Source: Tigriopus japonicus (Eukaryota > Arthropoda > Copepoda > Harpacticoida > Harpacticidae). From it: a stretch of DNA of 64,000 bases. Below are positions 1-10,700 of this stretch, in pieces; position 1 is the first letter of the stretch; every line of letters starts with the position of its first letter. Location: assembly GCA_010645155.1 (NCBI GenBank), contig CM021318.1, forward strand, positions 6,161,481-6,225,480, in the 5' to 3' direction. The position numbers and the translations under genes are program-made. The notes under the pieces are model-generated. The model saw nothing but the letters and a program-made list of their open reading frames with translations, did not search any database and was not told the DNA's origin.

Positions 1-2490
1 TTTCCAAAAAAAAAAAACAGTTCTGCCCTCATGATTTGTAAAAGCCAGTGTTTAATGATTATTTTCGCCACACTAGTTCCTGTTGATGAAAGGATTGATT
101 GGTCCAAGAGATATATTCCATATAACTGGAACACTAAGTTTTGACCTTCAAAGTTTTCAAAACCTTAGCTTGGTTTTGAATTATCTCAACTCCTGAGGGG
201 CGTCATTTTTGACAGCCCTGTTTTTCTTGGAGACTAAAAGAAGCAACACCTGTTTCCTTCTTTAAGTTGGTAAATGTTTATTTCTGTCTTTGGTGAAGCA
301 ATATTCTTTGTTCTCTTGACCTAAGTCGTTTGACTTCTTTTTAGGTAGAAGGATTCCTCACTAGCCCCTGACGTGGTTAAATCTCTTTTTGAAACAGTCT
401 TCAAGTATAGTGATGTCTCTATTTAAATAGCTTTTCCGATTTGTTTGTTTATTATTTGTGATTGATATTTGTATGGTAAGCTGCTGTTTGTTAGCCTTTG
501 TTTGTTATTTATTATTTTGGTTTGGTTCCCTTCGGTAGTTTCAACTATGCCCCTTGCTGCTTGTAATGAGATTTCATGACTGGCTTGCTCAGTTATCTCT
601 CCTCTATGAAACTCTATGCTTAAGGATTTTTTTGATTTGTGATTCAAAAAATGGGAAAACTTCAGGTTTTTTGTAATTATCTTAACGAAAAGTCTTGTGT
701 TTTCTTAATTAGGATTGGACTAAACTGTTAAATTTCATATCATTCAGGATAAGTTTAGTTGGGTATATCAATTTTCTTCAACTTCTTCGCGCAACTACCT
801 AAAATTTTGCGTTAGTGAACCTTAGATTTTGTCTAATTTTTAGTTCCAAATGACATGACAATTTACTATTGAGGACCATTGAATAGGAGTTGGATACTGA
901 ACCAAATGATGAGCGTACAAAAGTATAAGAACATTTGAAATTTGTGGCCTGGCAAATGCAAACCATAATCATGGTTGATTTTGCTTCAAAGTCTATTGTG
1001 CAGTACTTGGAAAAATTCAGGCTGTGCTTACTCATGTGGGAGAAATTAAAGTTTTTTTTTTTTAGCAGTTTTGACGTTTGAGTCATTTTTTGCCTTTTCT
1101 AATGGTCTTATTCTTGACCCAAAAGGAAGGAGTTAAGTTTTGGAGGTTTTGTTGTTGTTTAAAAGCAATTACAAGAAATTAACCATGAACAGGTCCACTC
1201 AAAAAAGATAACAAATTTCGAGAAAAAATCGCCAGAAGTGCCAATTATCAAAAATTATAAATATGCAAATGTTTTCAGATAAGTGAAATTTAATGCATTT
1301 TCATGCAATGTGCAGCAGCCCTCGTCACTACACACGACGGAATTGGCTCATATATTTACTTACAAAAATGCTCAATAAAACAATGATGACGACAAAGGTG
1401 CTAGATTCCATTATTTCTGTTTGATGGAACTCAATTTTTATTTGATTTGTATATTTTTGATTCGGACTTTTCCACTCCTGATATTATGATATTATATATT
1501 CTGATTCATTTCACGATATCATAATATTCAGGATCAACAGGAGCACCTCTATGATAAGTTTTAATCCATAAAATAAGAAACTAGGGATGATATTTGGATT
1601 AATCACTAAATGCAGCATTGTTAACACAATCAATGGGGATCAAAACCATTAACTTCTCGAGGAAAAAATAGTGACACAATACATTTACGGGCATGAAATG
1701 TTGTTTTTAAGAACATTTCTTTGTTGAAATATAACAGTTTACGTCAGCAGTCAATGAAACTTTTTTTCGTGCTCTCATGGGGGCAATGATATTTTGGGGA
1801 ATCACTAAAACAGTATCGTTGGGAAACTAGATTACTTTGCGTTGTCAATTTTCAGTTTAAATAAAAAAACATGCAGCTCTTAGTAAAGATTGAACTATAA
1901 GAAATATGAAGATCAGCAATGGTTTGACCTTGCTAGTCATGGAATTAGGACCGACTTTTTTGACCTTTTAATCCTTCCGTCTTCGTCGGGAATATGTAGG
2001 ACCTGATCGTCTAACAGCATTTAAGGCAGGATTGGACTATTCAAGGGTTGTACAGATCTGCCAATAGTTTCTCATTGGTAGATCAAATTTCGTATAAACG
2101 GTAATTTTATTAACTATGTTAATCATTAACTCTCTTAACAGGGAATCCCATTCCTTGTAGTGGTCTCAAAAAATCCGCCCCCCCTCCAAAAAAAAAACCC
2201 TGCTTTTCTTCTTCTCATGCATATGAATCTTTCTATCCGAATGAGTGTATTTGCCCAACCACCAAATTGGATATATATTTTGATGCCAAAATCTGCATTT
2301 AGGACATAAAGTTCCTAATCCTAAGAATCACTCCTAATGAATGTATCGAAAAGTAATCCACCAAATCCTAAAAGCAACAACAAAGGAAACAATCCTAAAT
2401 TTTCTCCGCAATCCCATAAAATCACCCGTTCTCAAAAAACTTCGTTTTCCTACAATTGTTAGCACCAAAACAAAGTTCATCATCCGGCAA
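1..2490. other. AT-rich region without recognised gene
   Basis: No open frame in this stretch has recognisable family motifs or convincing splice-linked coding sequence on either strand. The short frames at 423-647 and 799-1086 are low-complexity reading through AT-rich DNA. The RpL29 3' UTR is expected to end close to the right edge of this stretch. Confidence 0.5.
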
Positions 2491-2494
2491 GGTA

Positions 2495-2500
2495 TTTATT
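2495..2500 (-). terminator. poly(A) signal of RpL29
   Basis: An AATAAA hexamer on the minus strand lies about 100 nt after the RpL29 stop codon. It is the first canonical hexamer downstream and would end the L22-L29 unit. Confidence 0.6.
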
Positions 2501-2596
2501 CATAAATCCAGGATAGTCCACAGGATGAAGGCCAAGAACCCGTTTCGGATGATGACGATACCACACCCATTCCTCTTCCAGACACACCCAGGCCCT

Positions 2597-2788
2597 CTAT
2601 TTGGCGGCGGCCTTCTTCACCTGTTGGGCGTGGCTCAAGTTGTGCTTCTTGGCGAACTTGAGGTTGCGCAAAAACTTAGGGTCCATTCCCTTCATCTTGT
2701 ACTGCGTCTTGGCCGAGGGTTTACGGGTCGGATTGCGATGATGCTTCCGGTTCTGATTGTGATTGGTGTGATTCTTGGACTTGGCCAT
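2597..2788 (-). CDS. RpL29: 60S ribosomal protein L29 (eL29)
   Basis: A 63-aa, extremely basic protein starting MAKSKNHTNHNQNRKHHRN, the signature N-terminus of eukaryotic eL29, a small protein of the large ribosomal subunit. The length matches the short invertebrate form. The coding part is a single exon. A splice acceptor (ttttgttgcag) ends 13 nt before the ATG, so the 5' leader is spliced. The stop codon of RpL22 lies only 125 bp upstream on the same strand, with two AATAAA hexamers between them. I found no convincing 5' exon or promoter in that gap. The leader could therefore be supplied by trans-splicing of an operon transcript, or by an upstream exon that overlaps RpL22. The identity of the protein is secure; the leader mechanism is inferred. 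Confidence 0.95.
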   Translation of the reverse strand: MAKSKNHTNHNQNRKHHRNPTRKPSAKTQYKMKGMDPKFLRNLKFAKKHNLSHAQQVKKAAAK

Positions 2789-2913
2789 GGCGAACCGAAA
2801 TCTGCAACAAAATCGACACGTGGTTCAAAAATAACGGCCTTAAACAACTTCATTATTCCTGAATCGGGGATTTTATTGTTCCATAAAGGGATCATGAACG
2901 GACAATATTGAGT
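2789..2913 (-). promoter_or_regulatory. L22-L29 intercistronic region with 3' splice site
   Basis: On the minus strand this 125-bp spacer carries AATAAA hexamers at 2,913-2,918 (overlapping the L22 stop) and 2,872-2,877. It ends with a canonical acceptor at 2,802-2,803 just before the L29 start. This order (stop, poly(A) signal, short spacer, acceptor, start) is the layout of intercistronic regions in trans-spliced operons. No pyrimidine-rich TCT initiator like the one upstream of L22 is visible here. Confidence 0.5.
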
Positions 2914-3360
2914 TTATTCGTTATCGTCTTCCTCCTCTTCCTCATCATTATTGATCTGGAAGTATCGGAGTTCATAGGAATCCTTGGAAGCGGCCACCAC
3001 GCGCAGCCAATCCCGGAGGTTGTTCTTCTTCAAGTACTTCTTAGTCAAGTACTTGAGATACCGCTTGGAAAACGGCACCGACGAGCTCAACGTGATGCGA
3101 TGTTTCTCCCGACCCAAAGTCACGTCCTTGCCCATATTTCCGGTCTTGCCGGCCACCTTGATGCGGGTTTGCAAGTAGGTCTTGAAATCGTCGCAGTTCA
3201 TGATGCCATCCTCAACGGGGTGGGAGCAGTCAATGTTGAACTTGAGCTGGGACTTTTTGGACACCTTGATGACCTTGCCTCCTTTGCCTTTGAGGACTTG
3301 TTTCCCGGGACGTTTGGCCCCTTTGCCTCCGGCACTCTTCTTGGCAGCCACGTTCACCAT
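2914..3360 (-). CDS. RpL22: 60S ribosomal protein L22 (eL22)
   Basis: A 148-aa protein. It has a Lys/Gly/Ala-rich basic N-terminus, then the eL22 core ([20 protein letters not shown], later [20 protein letters not shown] and [20 protein letters not shown]), and a Glu/Asp tail. All are typical of this large-subunit protein. The start is set at MVNVAAKK (ATG at 3,358-3,360). An upstream in-frame Met would place the start in the leader. The leader appears spliced: an acceptor (ttctcacag) ends at 3,392 and a donor (gtaagc) begins at 3,539. This leaves a short 5' exon rich in pyrimidines, as expected of ribosomal protein promoters. It is the first gene of the L22-L29 pair. Confidence 0.95.
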   Translation of the reverse strand: MVNVAAKKSAGGKGAKRPGKQVLKGKGGKVIKVSKKSQLKFNIDCSHPVEDGIMNCDDFKTYLQTRIKVAGKTGNMGKDVTLGREKHRITLSSSVPFSKRYLKYLTKKYLKKNNLRDWLRVVAASKDSYELRYFQINNDEEEEEDDNE

Positions 3361-3539
3361 CTTGAGAGAGATCAACCGTTACTCAGGATATCTGTGAGAA
3401 TGAAGAGACAGAAGGTCTGAGATTGGTGATCCAGAGGAGAAATAGTGCCCCATTGGGGAGATAGGGTAGGATTCCGGAGGAACATGGAGGGTGCACGAGA
3501 TATTTCAAGATTTTTTAGAGGAGCGATATTTTTGCTTAC

Positions 3540-3590
3540 CTGATCGAACGCTGTTGAAATCGGAAAAGGAAGAGAGGGAGGTTGGGCGAG
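3540..3590 (-). promoter_or_regulatory. probable RpL22 first exon and TCT-type start region
   Basis: Read on the minus strand, this segment is a pyrimidine tract (ctctcttccttttccg) followed by a short non-coding stretch and a strong donor (gtaagc). Arthropod ribosomal protein genes usually start transcription in such a polypyrimidine TCT element. The exact start site cannot be read from sequence alone. Confidence 0.5.
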
Positions 3591-3736
3591 ATTTTGTTGA
3601 CAAAAAGGAGAGTTCAGCTGTTCAGAAGAGGTGGTAATTTGAAAAAATTCGTAGACATGCGTCAAGGCAGGGAGATCTCGAATTTGATGGCCGACCAAAA
3701 TCGAGTAGATTTACAACACGGAAAAAGCAAATTTCG

Positions 3737-3738
3737 TT

Positions 3739-3770
<32 letters not shown>
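3737..3770. repeat. (TTTC)n microsatellite
   Basis: About eight tandem TTTC units, 150-200 bp upstream of the presumed RpL22 start region. Confidence 0.95.
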
Positions 3771-3779
3771 ATGTTCTAA

Positions 3780-4498
3780 ATCGGCTCAATCTTGGTCTGA
3801 CGTGTTCATTGTAGTAATTTCTAGGAATCCTTGGCCAAGGCCAACCAGCAGTGAGTAATCTAAAGCAGAGACAAAGATTACAAGAAATTGGGTATCATTT
3901 TTGATACTGAAACAATTTTTCAGTGTCATTCTGAGTCAACTCCTTCAAATTGGACATTGGATTACATTGTGAGCTCAATGAATCAGAATAAGACTAGTTT
4001 TTTTCTTCGTCATGAAAAGACATTGTTTGTAGTCCTTAGTTATTGTCCAAAAACGTAGACAACCGTCGAAGCCAACCGGCACTGTGTAGGCCCTTGTCAA
4101 AAGACTAAATTTAGGATAATTCAAGAAATGGGGCATCATACTGGTTGTTGAACGAAACAAGTCCTAAGTGGTTTCTGAATGTTGTGTAATTTATTCCTTA
4201 AAATATTACCTTTCTGATCATTTGGATTCTTGCCTGATCTATGTGCACGGATGTTCAATTACCCAACCTTCAAGTGGAAAGGATTTTGAAAAGTATATGT
4301 CAAAACCGTTAAAACCCTTTTTGTTTCAACAATTTTACTCAAATATTGTCCTCAATAAGAATTATGTAGGAGTTAATTCTCTAACAGATACTTGGGAGAC
4401 AATCAATCCACTTTTAAAGGGTTGTCCAGATATGCCACAGTAATTCGTTGGAAGACCAAACATTGCATAAAGATTAATTTTTTACATCATATTTATGA
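3780..4498. other. intergenic, no gene recognised
   Basis: Spacer between the RpL22 promoter side and the 3' end of the acetyltransferase gene. A 91-aa frame at 4,168-4,443 on the plus strand has no recognisable motif and is not supported as a gene. Confidence 0.4.
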
Positions 4499-4504
4499 TT
4501 TATT
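4499..4504 (-). terminator. poly(A) signal of the GNAT gene
   Basis: An AATAAA hexamer on the minus strand, about 190 nt downstream of the acetyltransferase stop codon. Confidence 0.5.
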
Positions 4505-4692
4505 CACAGGATATTCATTGCCTTGTATAAAAATTTAAAAAAATCCTTTTTGTTTTGTTTCGTCTGAAGATATCGTTCGTATTTTCTCTCCCACTTCAGA
4601 TCTGTTGTAAGGTAATTTTTGTTCTTTTTTGCAACGTTTAATACCACTTTTTCTGTTTCTGAATTATTTAAAATATACAAACACACTGTTGA

Positions 4693-7182
4693 TTAAGCAT
4701 GTTGTTCAATTTTATTTGTTCCATTTGGCTCGTTGTCCAGAGGAAGCGTCATTTGAATGACTTCAAAATCAATGTGAAAGAAATTAGTAAACACGCTTTC
4801 TCCCGACCATTCGAATCCATTTTTCCGGTAAAAAGTAATGCCCTGTGTATTGCTCGAATGGGTGCGAAGTTCCAATCTCTTGTAGCCTCTGGCTTTAGCC
4901 ATTTTCATCATCATGGCAATCAAACGTGAGGCGATGCCCATGCGTCTAAAATTTGGATCCACGAACATCCTCCAAAGCTTTGCAGACTCAACTGTTTTCA
5001 AGCAAGAAACAAATTCATTGAAAGCCTTTGTTCCTAAAGGGGATTATACCATTATAAGACCTTACTTGAAGATTCCTTAAACGCTACGGTACCAACGACC
5101 TTTTTGTCACATTTTGCCACCAAGAGAACTCGCTTCTTGACATTTGTGCCGTAATATGCGGCCAAATTCATGAGATCAATGCCGTTTGGGTTGAAAATAT
5201 TTTCAATTGAAGGCCAGTAAATGCCATAAAATAAGCCGTAAATGACGAGCCAATATGTAAAAAATCCGGTGGCTGCATTTGATGTTCTGTAAAAAACCTG
5301 TTAATTAGTTGTTCGCCGGGTCGTTATCAATAGTAAGACCAAAATATTTGAAGACATTGGAAAAAGACTAGGTTTTTACCTGAAACAAACTGCGAAGTTG
5401 GCCGAATTTCAGCTAAAAATTGTTATAATATCTGGAGCGGTGGTTTGTTACTTTTTTGGTCAAATATCTCAACAGTTGATCCACATATTTTACGTTAATT
5501 TCAACTCAACTCGGGTCATAGGCTCATAACTCAAAAATGTACTTAATAGGTTTGAAAAACTAGTATTTTTAATAGGTTTTAAAAAAAGACTAAATCTAGA
5601 ACTGGCTTAGAAAAAGTGAATAAATCAAAGGTGCTCCACTTGGTTTTTTGATTCAGAAAGATGTCTCAGTGTTCGGGAATTTCCTTGCAAATTGGATATG
5701 AATATTTCAAAACATTAGATTGTCTAATATTTTTGGAAAGATAGCAAATTCAAGATCCATTCCCAAGAACATTGTGGTTAAGGAGGAACATTTTAGGTGT
5801 TTACTTAAAACGACGAATTTGTATTCAAAATGGATGCTTAAAACATATTCACTTCATACTTGAGGAACCAAATCTACAAGACAAAGCAGAACAACTGTTC
5901 TATTTGACACCTATTAACACCTGATAAGAATCAAAAGCATTTTTTTTGGCTAATTAAAATTGACACTTTTGCCTAAATGTCAACCTAAAGTATTCAGGTC
6001 TTTCATCAACTTGCAACAAAGAAAGGCTAAGAAAATTGATTTTTCATATTTGAAATACGTAGAGTTTTTGCAAAATTGCGCATGGCTAATTAATTATTTC
6101 TTACTAGTGATAAATAGGGACGGGCAAAAAGTGCAAATCAAAAGAAGCTTTTGGTTACCAAAAGTTGCACAAAAATCAGCCAAAAATCGTAAAATAAAAT
6201 GCAGAAAAAGGTCAAAAGCGCAAAGAAACAAAAAAAAAGCGCAAATACAATTTATAAAATTCGCAAAAAAACTGAAATTTTTGAAACAAAAAGCTTCAGA
6301 TATTTTCTTGTCATCTGCTTGTTATTTTTCAATCTTGAAGAGGAAAATTTAGATATTGAAGTAGTACCAATCAATACTACGCTAGCCTACGCTGGGAGCC
6401 GAAACATCAGATTTTGTTTTCAAATTTGAAAAAAATCTTCCAAAAGTAAACATTTTCAAAGAAGAAACAGCAAATTGTCAACAATTTGTTCATTTTAGGC
6501 CGAATTCGTACGAAAATCGTGCAAATATAGGCAAAAAGTGCCAAAAGGCAAATAAATGTGTTTATGTTACCAAAAATCTTTTTACACTCTTTGCCCGTCC
6601 CTAGTGATGAAATAGAAAGGGCTCTACACCGAAACCGAAAGTTTCAGCTAAAAAAGGGCTTCACCGAAACCGGAACCGAAAGAAACTGACTACATATATA
6701 TGCTTACGCATTCATGCATGATATTGAAATTCTATTGGCATTTGACAAGAGGAAAATGTAGGCCAAATAACAAATTTTAAAGATATCAGAAATCCTGTTT
6801 TTGATTGGTCTAACCATAAGCAATTATTCTCTCTTTCAAAACTGCATTCTAAATAATGCCTGTGTCCTTTCGGTTTTAGTAGACATAACATTATTATGCT
6901 AGGCATAATAAGAGTCCGTTCGGTCCATCACTATTTCTGATTCCCTTTTTGAAGGTACTGACACTAGCCCACTTCTGGTTCAATGAAATCTCACCCGCTA
7001 AACGTATAAAGAACTAATGTGATTGTCAAACAGATCAACCAAAGTAATCGATTGCCAAAGACGATCTTGATTTGCACTCTCAGCTCGTGATCTCTCTGTA
7101 ATGCTTGCACTTTGTTAATCAAGATCTTGGCTCCAGGATAATCCTCACGACGAGCTTCCGATATCTTTACCCTTGCTTCCAT
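4693..7182 (-). CDS. membrane-anchored GNAT acetyltransferase, NAT8-like
   Basis: Three exons join in phase: 6,995-7,182 (start at ATG 7,180-7,182), 5,066-5,286 and 4,693-4,991. Donors are gtgaga and gtaagg, acceptors tttttacag and gaaaacag. The 235-aa product opens with a charged segment (ISEARREDYPGAKILINKV). Two hydrophobic stretches follow (LLWLICLTITLVLYTF at about 46-61, and GFFTYWLVIYGLFYGIYW). The catalytic GNAT fold comes after that. Motif A reads LWRMFVDPNFRRMGIASRLI, with the acetyl-CoA loop R-R-M-G-I-A, and is followed by LELRTHSSNTQGITFYRKNG. The N-terminal membrane hairpin ahead of the GNAT domain matches the NAT8 family of ER/Golgi-associated acetyltransferases. The substrate is unknown; I infer an amino-group acceptor from the family only. 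Confidence 0.8.
5287..6994 (-). other. intron 1 of the GNAT gene, with hAT-like insertion
   Basis: Non-coding AT-rich DNA between exon 1 and exon 2 of the acetyltransferase gene. A hAT-like non-autonomous element occupies 6,115-6,603. Poly-lysine frames in this stretch are products of A-rich sequence. Confidence 0.7.
6115..6603. mobile_element. hAT-like non-autonomous element (MITE)
   Basis: The ends are inverted copies of TAGGGACGGGCAAA. Near-perfect 8-bp direct repeats flank the element: gtgataaa at 6,107-6,114 and gtgatgaa at 6,604-6,611. An 8-bp duplication and a TAGGG-type terminus are hAT hallmarks. The 489-bp interior is AT-rich with no transposase. Confidence 0.75.
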
Positions 7183-7319
7183 TTTGAACACAAGTGTTTT
7201 AGGCGGAAGATAAAACATGATTGTTGTGGCAAAGATAATGATTGTGTCATCCACAAACGATCAACAATGATTTAAGATTAACAAAGGGATAATAGTCTAA
7301 AGGAAACGGGAACACTTGT

Positions 7320-7655
7320 GTACATCAATGCGGATTTATTTGTTTATTTACAAAATAGAGATGACAAGCTAATTGGTCCTTCATCCAATTACAATATGGT
7401 AGAAGGTAGACAGGCTTTGGCACCAAAATAATATCAAAAACATCAGTTGACAATTGCTACAGATTTCACTAATTCGAACCTAAGGAACAGGAATGAATAT
7501 CAATAATTTAAATCACAGCCATTTTGATCAGAGAACAAGATTTGGCTTGGCTTGACAAGTGGCGTTAAATAGTACAGTAATTGTTCTTTCTGTTGCTTCT
7601 GATGGCGTTTTATCTGCATAATTTCCTCCTCCATTTCTCGGCTTTATTCATTCTG
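7320..7655 (-). other. 3' UTR / downstream region of the lipophorin receptor gene
   Basis: AATAAA on the minus strand at 7,643-7,648 lies 8 nt after the receptor stop codon. Further hexamers occur near 7,330-7,345. The transcript probably ends within this stretch. No other gene is seen between here and the start codon of the acetyltransferase gene at 7,182. Confidence 0.45.
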
Positions 7656-7724
7656 TTAGACAATACTGTCCGAACTTGAACATTTGCTTTCGGAACTTGA
7701 CGTCAAGGGCTCCACTTCGGTAAT
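7656..7724 (-). CDS. LpR: LpR terminal exon (C-terminal tail)
   Basis: Acceptor tatgctttcag, then 22 codons in phase 0 ([13 protein letters not shown]... ending SSSDSIV) and a stop at 7,656-7,658, followed at once by AATAAA. The phase matches the donor at 10,595-10,596. The acidic-Ser tail recalls the ends of insect lipophorin receptors, which is a resemblance from memory. If this exon were skipped, the frame would read on from 10,597 into the intron to a stop at 10,432. Confidence 0.65.
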   Translation of the reverse strand: MTEVEPLTSSSESKCSSSDSIV

Positions 7725-10700
7725 CTGAAAGCATAAATTAGTCGTTAGTCTGATTGTAGAACATACAGTGAATAGTTAAACGGATCCAACTAGATATGTA
7801 CATAGAGAACAGTTTGGTATGGGATAGAAAATGAGCTTCCCAGGAATGGATTCAAGATGAAAAGAAAGAGAGAGAACATTGATTTTTATTCTAGAGCCTA
7901 AAAAAACACGTCCCGTGAGTTTGATGCCATTTTCCTCTAAATATTTTTTTTTGTTAGGAACGACAAGACTAATTTACTTCAAACATGGGATCAAAAGTGC
8001 ATATTCTGTAAACATTAAAAATGGTTTTCTGTTCGTAAAATCCAACAGATCGGTGAGTAAAAAGAGCGATTTTTTTTGGAATTCATATAAGTTTTTTTAC
8101 AAAAACGGGTCTCAAGGGACAATATTGAACGTATAACAAAATTCAGGTGGCTATTCATATAACCAAAATCATCGTTGCTTTCCACCTGACATTCATCAGA
8201 ATTATTTTAAAGTAATGTTTAAATTTGGAGTACCCCAATTTTTTTCACTTTACAAAGAATTCTTTGCTGTCGAACGTACCATTCTTTGCAAATAATTTGG
8301 CGGGGTCTAAAGGAAAGAATTAACCAGTGTTGCCATACAATTTCAAACTGATTCTGCCCACAACTGCATTCTTGAATTATCTGCCAAAAAAGGTGTCAAA
8401 TATATTTTTTGCTGTGTCACCCAACTAAGATCTGAGGCGCATTTTTATTAAACAGAGTGTTTATTATCTTTGGCCTTTAGAGTCAAGGTAACTTTACCTC
8501 ATTTTAACATTTCCATGTCTGCAATTGGCTTTTTTCAACAATGGCAGCAATACTTAATTTGAATTTCCTGAAAAGTTGTTTTGGGGGACTGTGTAATTTA
8601 GTGTGAAGGTCTCACGCAACCTCATTACACGTTGTTTTTCTTTCCTCTCTAAAAATGAACCTACACAAGTGCAAATTGGGTTGCATCTTTAACATAAAAA
8701 GACGTATTTGACCATCATCAGTGATTTACTCCAAGATAATTGCAGATATTAACAGAACTCTCTGAAGGAAGGGAAGCGAGTAAACTAAATTCTGCCATTC
8801 TATTATAACATACGTAGAATCTAATACGAACTCTTGAATCCTCTGAAGCATCAAAGTGGACAATCATGCAAATAGCTCGAGGGTTGAAGTGAAAGCCAAA
8901 TGAAAGTAAATCAAAAGAAGCGTTGATGGACGTGTGGGAATGAGGTCATGTTTAGAGGGAATCTTTCTGTTCCTTCCCAAAAATATGACCTCATGGGGGA
9001 GTTGAAAGGAAATGGTTTAGGGCGAGTTCATAAATACCTTCAAGGCATTTTAGGAAAATGTTATGAGTGGATCTCTCATGAGAATGCCCTGTAAAAACGT
9101 GGTAAGTTATGTCATTCATTCGACAAGGCTGGGGACCACTTCATTTCATTGAATGAGTCCCATCAAATAAAACACTCAGTTTTTAAATTGGGCTTACATC
9201 AATGTAACAATTTGCATTGAAACTCTTTTGGATGCCTTCATCACTTTGACAGCGAGTCAATTTGTAAAACTTTTTGGTAAAATTCGTCTTTACATCAAGT
9301 CAATGAAATGCATATACGTATTTTAAATTACGCGCTATTTTAATATTTTCTCCTAAAATCGGTAAAGATTTAATGAATGTGATTACTCTGTTGTAAAAGG
9401 CGACCAGATCATGAGCAAAATGTCCCATACAGAATCATACTTGGGCTTGTACTCAAATTCTATTTTAAAACAATTATTGTCATCCCATCTTTCATATGTG
9501 AAATGCCAACGATACATATTCGTTTTTTTACATTTTACCATTCAACATGTTTATAATCCATTTCCTACTTTCTTGGATTCATTGATGGTGATTCAAAAAA
9601 CAATGAGATATGCACAAAGGTTGATCAAGTGATCATTATAAATCATTCCCGCAACGGTAAAGCATGCTGAGTTGCTCAGCCCATTTTGGGAATCCCAAGG
9701 TTTTTTTCTTCCATATAAGCATCCATTTAGTGATTCCAGGTCCCTGGAAGTGATCTATATTTTACATTTAGATACCTGTGCTTATATTTGTTCAATAAAA
9801 TGTTCAGTTTATTGCCTTGACAATGAGGGAAAGATAAAATCACACATTACGTACCAAAAAGAAACATTAAAAATAATTCATTTCGTTTTTAAGAAACAAT
9901 TTGAAATACTGATATATTCTTTGGAATCCACTGAACGAAAAAGCTCAACAAGTCTTTCCATCATAGTTTAGAGTAATATTTGAGTCCTAGTTTTGCAGTA
10001 GGGCAAGGTTTCCTCAAGTACTTTTCATTAAATCACCATGAAAATGAATTTGGCATAATAATTACCCAATTCCAGTCAAAGTAACGTTACGTGAAATATC
10101 AATCATTTCCAGGAACTTAGATTCTTTCAATAGGCACTGAAACAGAAATGACTTGGATTTGCCAAAATGGGCCAAGCAACTCAACACAGTCAACAGCAAT
10201 GGTACATTGCTGCCAGTAAGATCTAAAACGCTTTTAAAGCTTGAGCAATCTTTGTGGCTGTCACATTGCGTTCATATTGACAATATGTAGATGGTTCTCA
10301 TCCAAAAAAACTTCAGTGGTCCCAGAAATAAGTAATTAGTCTTGATGAGACAGCAAATGGGGGATATATTACTCCCTTATTCAGAACATCATAATGTTTC
10401 CTTACAAGTCACAAGCTACCAATTCATGGCCTCATTTCGCTTTGAAGTCCGTCCATTTGTTGTCTCTTTCTCTCTTCATTAACCAGTTACTAAGCTCTTT
10501 TAATCGCCAGAAGGTGCAAGTTGTGAGCGAAGGAAAGTCATACAACACAGTGTCACTGCCAAAGCCTTTCAAAAAAGCGCAACCGCTCTCGCTTACCTCT
10601 GAAGCCTCTTGCGCCAATGTACTGGACGTGAAAGTTCTCGTAGTTGGACATGTCGATGGGGTCGACAGTAATGAGCTCGCTAACGAGCTTTGAGTATCGC

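Noticed and set aside
2456..2911. 151-aa plus-strand frame over RpL29
   Set aside because: It is the antisense shadow of RpL29, its upstream region and flanks; no independent motif.
2908..3420. 170-aa plus-strand frame over RpL22
   Set aside because: Antisense of the RpL22 coding exon, whose identity is certain.
5960..6429. Lys-rich plus-strand frames of 130 and 76 aa
   Set aside because: Produced by A-rich sequence inside a hAT-like MITE and its flank; no conserved motif.
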